Of a stretch of DNA of 47,913 nucleotides, positions 45,714 through 47,913 are shown in pieces. Source of the DNA: a virus. The notes below the pieces were generated by a model. The model did no database searches. It was not told the DNA's origin and was given only the letters and a program-made list of their open reading frames with translations. The stretch spans positions 1-47,913 of IMG/VR virus record IMGVR_UViG_3300045283_000110; one strand, written 5' to 3'. The position numbers and the translations under genes are program-made. Numbering within the stretch: position 1 is the stretch's first letter; every line of letters starts with the position of its first letter.

Positions 45714-46105
45714 CTGAAACACAATTCGATCGGCTCCTGGCTCTGCTCGAAAAAGCGTTTGCGTGGAGCGTGAACCACTTTGAGCTCGAAGAGCCGCGCG
45801 GTCACTTGTACAAGCCTGAAGACTTCAAGAGCGGGGCAGAATCGCTCAAGGACGCGCTTCCTGGCCTTTTCCAACCTGGGCCTATACCGGAGCCCAAACG
45901 TAAACGCGGGCGCCCTCGACTGACTCCGGAGCAGAAACAAGAGCGTGCCAACAAGGAGATTAAATCGCATGAGCAAACGTCGTACACCTGCCCGTACTGC
46001 CACCGAATTCTTCCAGCGGGCGTCCGAGAGCTCCACGAGCCAAACTGCAGGGCCGGCGCACAAGGCTACGCTTCGCACGAAGCAGCGCCGGGCCAACGGC
46101 GATAG
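45710..46105 (+). CDS. AT-hook and zinc-finger protein
   Basis: Predicted 131-aa protein. The N-terminal 55 residues are helical. KRKRGRPRLTPEQK at about 63-76 contains the AT-hook core (RGRP) that inserts in the minor groove of AT-rich DNA. CPYCHRILPAGVRELHEPNC near 97-116 is a C2HC finger. Probably a DNA-binding regulatory protein. An ORF in another frame overlaps the end; I consider that frame coding only from 46113. Confidence 0.65.
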   Translation: MTETQFDRLLALLEKAFAWSVNHFELEEPRGHLYKPEDFKSGAESLKDALPGLFQPGPIPEPKRKRGRPRLTPEQKQERANKEIKSHEQTSYTCPYCHRILPAGVRELHEPNCRAGAQGYASHEAAPGQRR

Positions 46106-46112
46106 GCTCCCT

Positions 46113-46253
46113 ATGTCGGATGCGCTCGAAAAGGCCTTCCCTTGTGGCGGGTGTCCGACCTATACCGGCGATCCGCTCGTGCATCTGAAAATCTGCCCCA
46201 CGAACTATCGCAAACGAGCCGTGGAATTCGCGCGGCTCCTGGGGGTTGTGTGA
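46113..46253 (+). CDS. 46-aa C2HC zinc-finger protein
   Basis: Predicted 46-aa protein MSDALEKAFPCGGCPTYTGD and onward. CGGC followed by H and C (LVHLKIC) mirrors the finger of the gene upstream, so the two may share an origin. The frame extends to an ATG at 45969 with a good AAGGAG, but its upstream part overlaps a better-supported protein. Confidence 0.55.
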   Translation: MSDALEKAFPCGGCPTYTGDPLVHLKICPTNYRKRAVEFARLLGVV

Positions 46254-46432
46254 GAAACTTCATCCAGATTTTCGACGATGTTCTCAGGCGCAACGTGGTC
46301 GAGGCAATGGACGAACCAGTCGGCTATTGCAATCAACATGGCCCAATTACGCGCGCCGAGGATCACGTATTTGGCGGCTGTCGCGAATGTTGGACACTTG
46401 CGGTTCTTGGGCAAAATAGAGCTCCCTCATGA
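46250..46432 (+). CDS. 60-aa zinc-knuckle protein
   Basis: The ORF MRNFIQIFDDVLRRNVVEAM and onward has CNQHG and CREC, together one zinc site. The GTG overlaps the preceding TGA, and its own TGA overlaps the next ATG. Function unknown. Confidence 0.58.
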   Translation: MRNFIQIFDDVLRRNVVEAMDEPVGYCNQHGPITRAEDHVFGGCRECWTLAVLGQNRAPS

Positions 46433-46617
46433 CGCTCGTTTGGCAACTATTGCTCTGGCCGCTCGAATTCGTTCTCTGGTGCGCCCTGAGTGTGGCAGCA
46501 ATCGTCGCTTGGGGCTTCATGACCGAGCCACAGATCCTATTTGTCAAGCGTGGCGCATTGATCTTCGGCTGTTTATCGGCCGTTACGGCCGCTCTTATCT
46601 GGCTGGGAGGTTTTTAA
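46429..46617 (+). CDS. Two-helix membrane protein (62 aa)
   Basis: Predicted 62-aa protein with two transmembrane helices (WQLLLWPLEFVLWCALSVAA and GALIFGCLSAVTAALIWL). It is coupled by overlap on both sides (ATGA, TAATG). Function unknown. Confidence 0.62.
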   Translation: MTLVWQLLLWPLEFVLWCALSVAAIVAWGFMTEPQILFVKRGALIFGCLSAVTAALIWLGGF

Positions 46618-47042
46618 TGCGCGATGAAGACAAGCAGCGGTGGATTTCACGTACCCAAAAGCGTTGGCAGGCCGCTTACCCGAACCTGGAAATCAGCGTG
46701 GAACTGGAGGAAAACATGTCAAAACTGGATTGCGAAGACGGAGAAGAATATGACGGTCATCGTTGCGAGCGTTGTGGATTGCCCGATGACCCGCACGACC
46801 GCCTAGAGTGCCGATGCGTGGAGTCGGCCAAAGAGACGATTGTCGATGGTGACCTGGAGCTATTCTACGGCGACGCGGCCAGGCTCTTGGCCGACCTCAA
46901 GAGCTTCTGCGAGCTCTCAGACAAGCTCGGCGTCCTGAACGACTTGCAACGAGCCGCTATCGGCGCGGCATGGGTCGCCCTTGATGCCCTGTTCTGCGAT
47001 GCCGTGTTCTGCAAGGTCGACCAAAACGAGGAGCCATTCTAA
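46617..47042 (+). CDS. Zinc-knuckle plus helical protein (141 aa)
   Basis: Predicted 141-aa protein from ATG 46617 behind GGGAGG. The N-terminal 35 residues are charged. CERCGLPDDPHDRLECRC at about 58-75 is a four-Cys zinc site. The C-terminal 60 residues form helices (LELFYGDAARLLADLKSFCE). Its stop overlaps the next ATG (TAATG). Unknown function; it stands directly before the conserved replication-type protein. Confidence 0.62.
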   Translation: MRDEDKQRWISRTQKRWQAAYPNLEISVELEENMSKLDCEDGEEYDGHRCERCGLPDDPHDRLECRCVESAKETIVDGDLELFYGDAARLLADLKSFCELSDKLGVLNDLQRAAIGAAWVALDALFCDAVFCKVDQNEEPF

Positions 47043-47602
47043 TGGGACGATACGCTAGAGAGCCGCAAGGCGGAGACTTCGAAAAGGCGCCCCCTGGGAC
47101 ACACATTGGCGTGTGTTTCCGGGTGATCGACCTCGGCACGCAGCGCGAGGAATACCAAGGCGAGCAGAAGATCGCCAACCGCGTGCTGGTGTCGTGGGAA
47201 TTGCCAAATGAACTAATGGCGGATGGTCGGCCTTTTGCCGTGTCGCGGTTCTACACGAACTCGCTCCATGAAAAAGCCGCCTTGAGAAAAGATCTCGAGG
47301 CGTGGCGCGGCAAGCCGTTCACCGAAGCCGAGCTCGAACGCTTCGACCTGGCATCGATTCTCAACAAAGCCGCCATGGTGTCGGTCGTGCTGAGCGAAAC
47401 CGGCCGCGAAAAGGTCCACTCCGTCATAGCGGTTCCCAAGGGAACACCGACGCCATCGGTCTCGAACGAGCTGTTGGCCTTCTTCATCGACGAGTGGGAC
47501 GACGCCCTGTTCGCCAAGGTTCCCAAGGGCATCCAAGAGATCATCAAGCGGTCCGAGGAGTACAAGCTCAAAAGCAAGGAGATTCTCGATGACCCATCCT
47601 AG
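47042..47602 (+). CDS. Conserved phage protein, possible ssDNA-binding/replication protein
   Basis: Predicted 186-aa protein. The pattern PPGTHIGVCFRVIDLGTQ, then NRVLVSWELP, then SRFYTNSLHEKAALRKDLEA and WRGKPFTEAELERFDL is widespread in phages and normally lies in replication modules near exonucleases and resolvases, as here. The strand pattern suggests an OB-like fold, so a single-strand-binding role is plausible but not proven; it is DUF669-like at best. Coupled by TAATG. Confidence 0.65.
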   Translation: MGRYAREPQGGDFEKAPPGTHIGVCFRVIDLGTQREEYQGEQKIANRVLVSWELPNELMADGRPFAVSRFYTNSLHEKAALRKDLEAWRGKPFTEAELERFDLASILNKAAMVSVVLSETGREKVHSVIAVPKGTPTPSVSNELLAFFIDEWDDALFAKVPKGIQEIIKRSEEYKLKSKEILDDPS

Positions 47603-47792
47603 GGGCACCTGCGTTCCGTGCTGCGGTGATTCTGCCTGCATACACATTGATAAGGTCTGGAACAGGCGAGATCCATGGGGCCGCTCCAGAGCGGAAATCT
47701 TCGCTCAGGCCAATGACCCTACATTCAAAGCCCTGGTCGACGTCGGCTTAGTCCTTTTGGCGCTACTGGCGATCTATGGAGTGTTCCACTAA
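47589..47792 (+). CDS. Cys-rich protein with C-terminal membrane helix (67 aa)
   Basis: Predicted 67-aa protein, overlapping the preceding gene by 14 bases. The N-terminus has four Cys (TCVPCCGDSAC). The C-terminal residues 48-66 form a membrane helix (LVDVGLVLLALLAIYGVF). Its TAA overlaps the ATG of the gene that restarts at the joint, so the operon runs on across the circle. Confidence 0.62.
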   Translation: MTHPRGTCVPCCGDSACIHIDKVWNRRDPWGRSRAEIFAQANDPTFKALVDVGLVLLALLAIYGVFH

Positions 47793-47913
47793 TGCCCAAC
47801 ACGGTCCGCAAACTTGCGCTCATAGGCATCCTGTCGGCCTCGGTGGCGCATACCGAAATGATTCCACTCCGTGCCGGATCCCTCGATTTCGACAATTTCG
47901 TGGCTGGAGATGG
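47787..47913. repeat. Terminal direct repeat, right copy
   Basis: Identical to bases 1-127. The junction falls inside an operon, so this is the same DNA read twice rather than two biological copies, unless virion DNA carries true short terminal repeats. Confidence 0.95.
47792..47913 (+). CDS. Truncated duplicate start of the gene at 6-560
   Basis: The first 122 bases of the exported-protein gene appear again and are cut by the contig end. On the closed circle they are the real gene at 6-560. It should not be counted twice. Confidence 0.9.
   Translation, partial: MPNTVRKLALIGILSASVAHTEMIPLRAGSLDFDNFVAGD

Noticed and set aside
45945-46112. Upstream extension of the 46-aa zinc-finger gene (starts at 45945 or 45969)
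   Set aside because: The extension overlaps the AT-hook/zinc-finger gene, whose own C2HC finger is intact there; the extension is Arg/Ser/Thr-rich without features. The good ribosome site at 45959 leaves some doubt.

Overview
The window is a complete or near-complete genome of a tailed, probably podovirus-like bacteriophage. The first 127 bases recur exactly as the last 127 bases, and the gene starting at base 6 continues across that junction, so the contig is circular or circularly permuted with a unique length of 47,786 bp. A 127-bp overlap is also what a k=127 assembler leaves on a circular contig, so this is probably a metagenome-derived genome. No integrase, repressor, polymerase, primase or replicative helicase was recognised. 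Exported proteins, three lipobox proteins and a GH108-type endolysin suggest a Gram-negative-type (diderm) host. Long Thr/Pro-rich tracts in two exported proteins recall environmental lineages such as Binatota or Rokubacteria, but that host guess is weak.

Layout: two transcription units diverge from a palindrome-rich control region at about 43.37-43.54 kb. The rightward (presumed early) unit runs 43.54-47.79 kb, crosses the circle junction and continues to 5.58 kb. It holds dozens of tightly overlapping small genes (Cys-rich putative zinc-binding proteins, one-helix membrane peptides, small lipoproteins, a ribbon-helix-helix protein) plus a sparse DNA-metabolism set: a PD-(D/E)XK exonuclease-like protein, a replisome-organiser/DnaT-like protein, a RusA-like resolvase and a conserved candidate single-strand-binding-type protein. 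The phage therefore probably uses the host replisome.

The leftward (presumed late) unit runs from 43.37 down to 5.58 kb. In order of transcription it contains: terminase small subunit; a glycosyltransferase and small genes; terminase large subunit; a 703-aa portal; scaffold-like, decoration-like and major capsid proteins, ending at a clear hairpin terminator at 32.82 kb; a glycan cassette (epimerase, methyltransferase, two glycosyltransferases) carrying a free-standing LAGLIDADG endonuclease; a run of signal-peptide-bearing fibre- or adhesin-like proteins and lipoproteins (27.3-20.3 kb); a lysis section (putative holin, zincin-like protein, GH108 endolysin, membrane peptides, metallophosphoesterase-like protein, DUF3310 protein); a head-tail adaptor; fibre-like proteins; a 914-aa stopper/propeller protein with three inserted repeat domains; and a set of internal virion/DNA-ejection-like proteins. 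There is no tape-measure or sheath gene, which supports a podovirus-like particle.

The two units converge with no spacer: their TAG stop codons abut at 5580-5585 as the palindrome TAGCTA. The most unusual content is the combination of several Sec-type signal peptides on fibre-like proteins, Thr/Pro-rich stalks, a short CXXCH protein and a dedicated glycan-modification cassette. Together they suggest the phage either remodels the surface of the infected cell or builds virion fibres with signal-like anchors.
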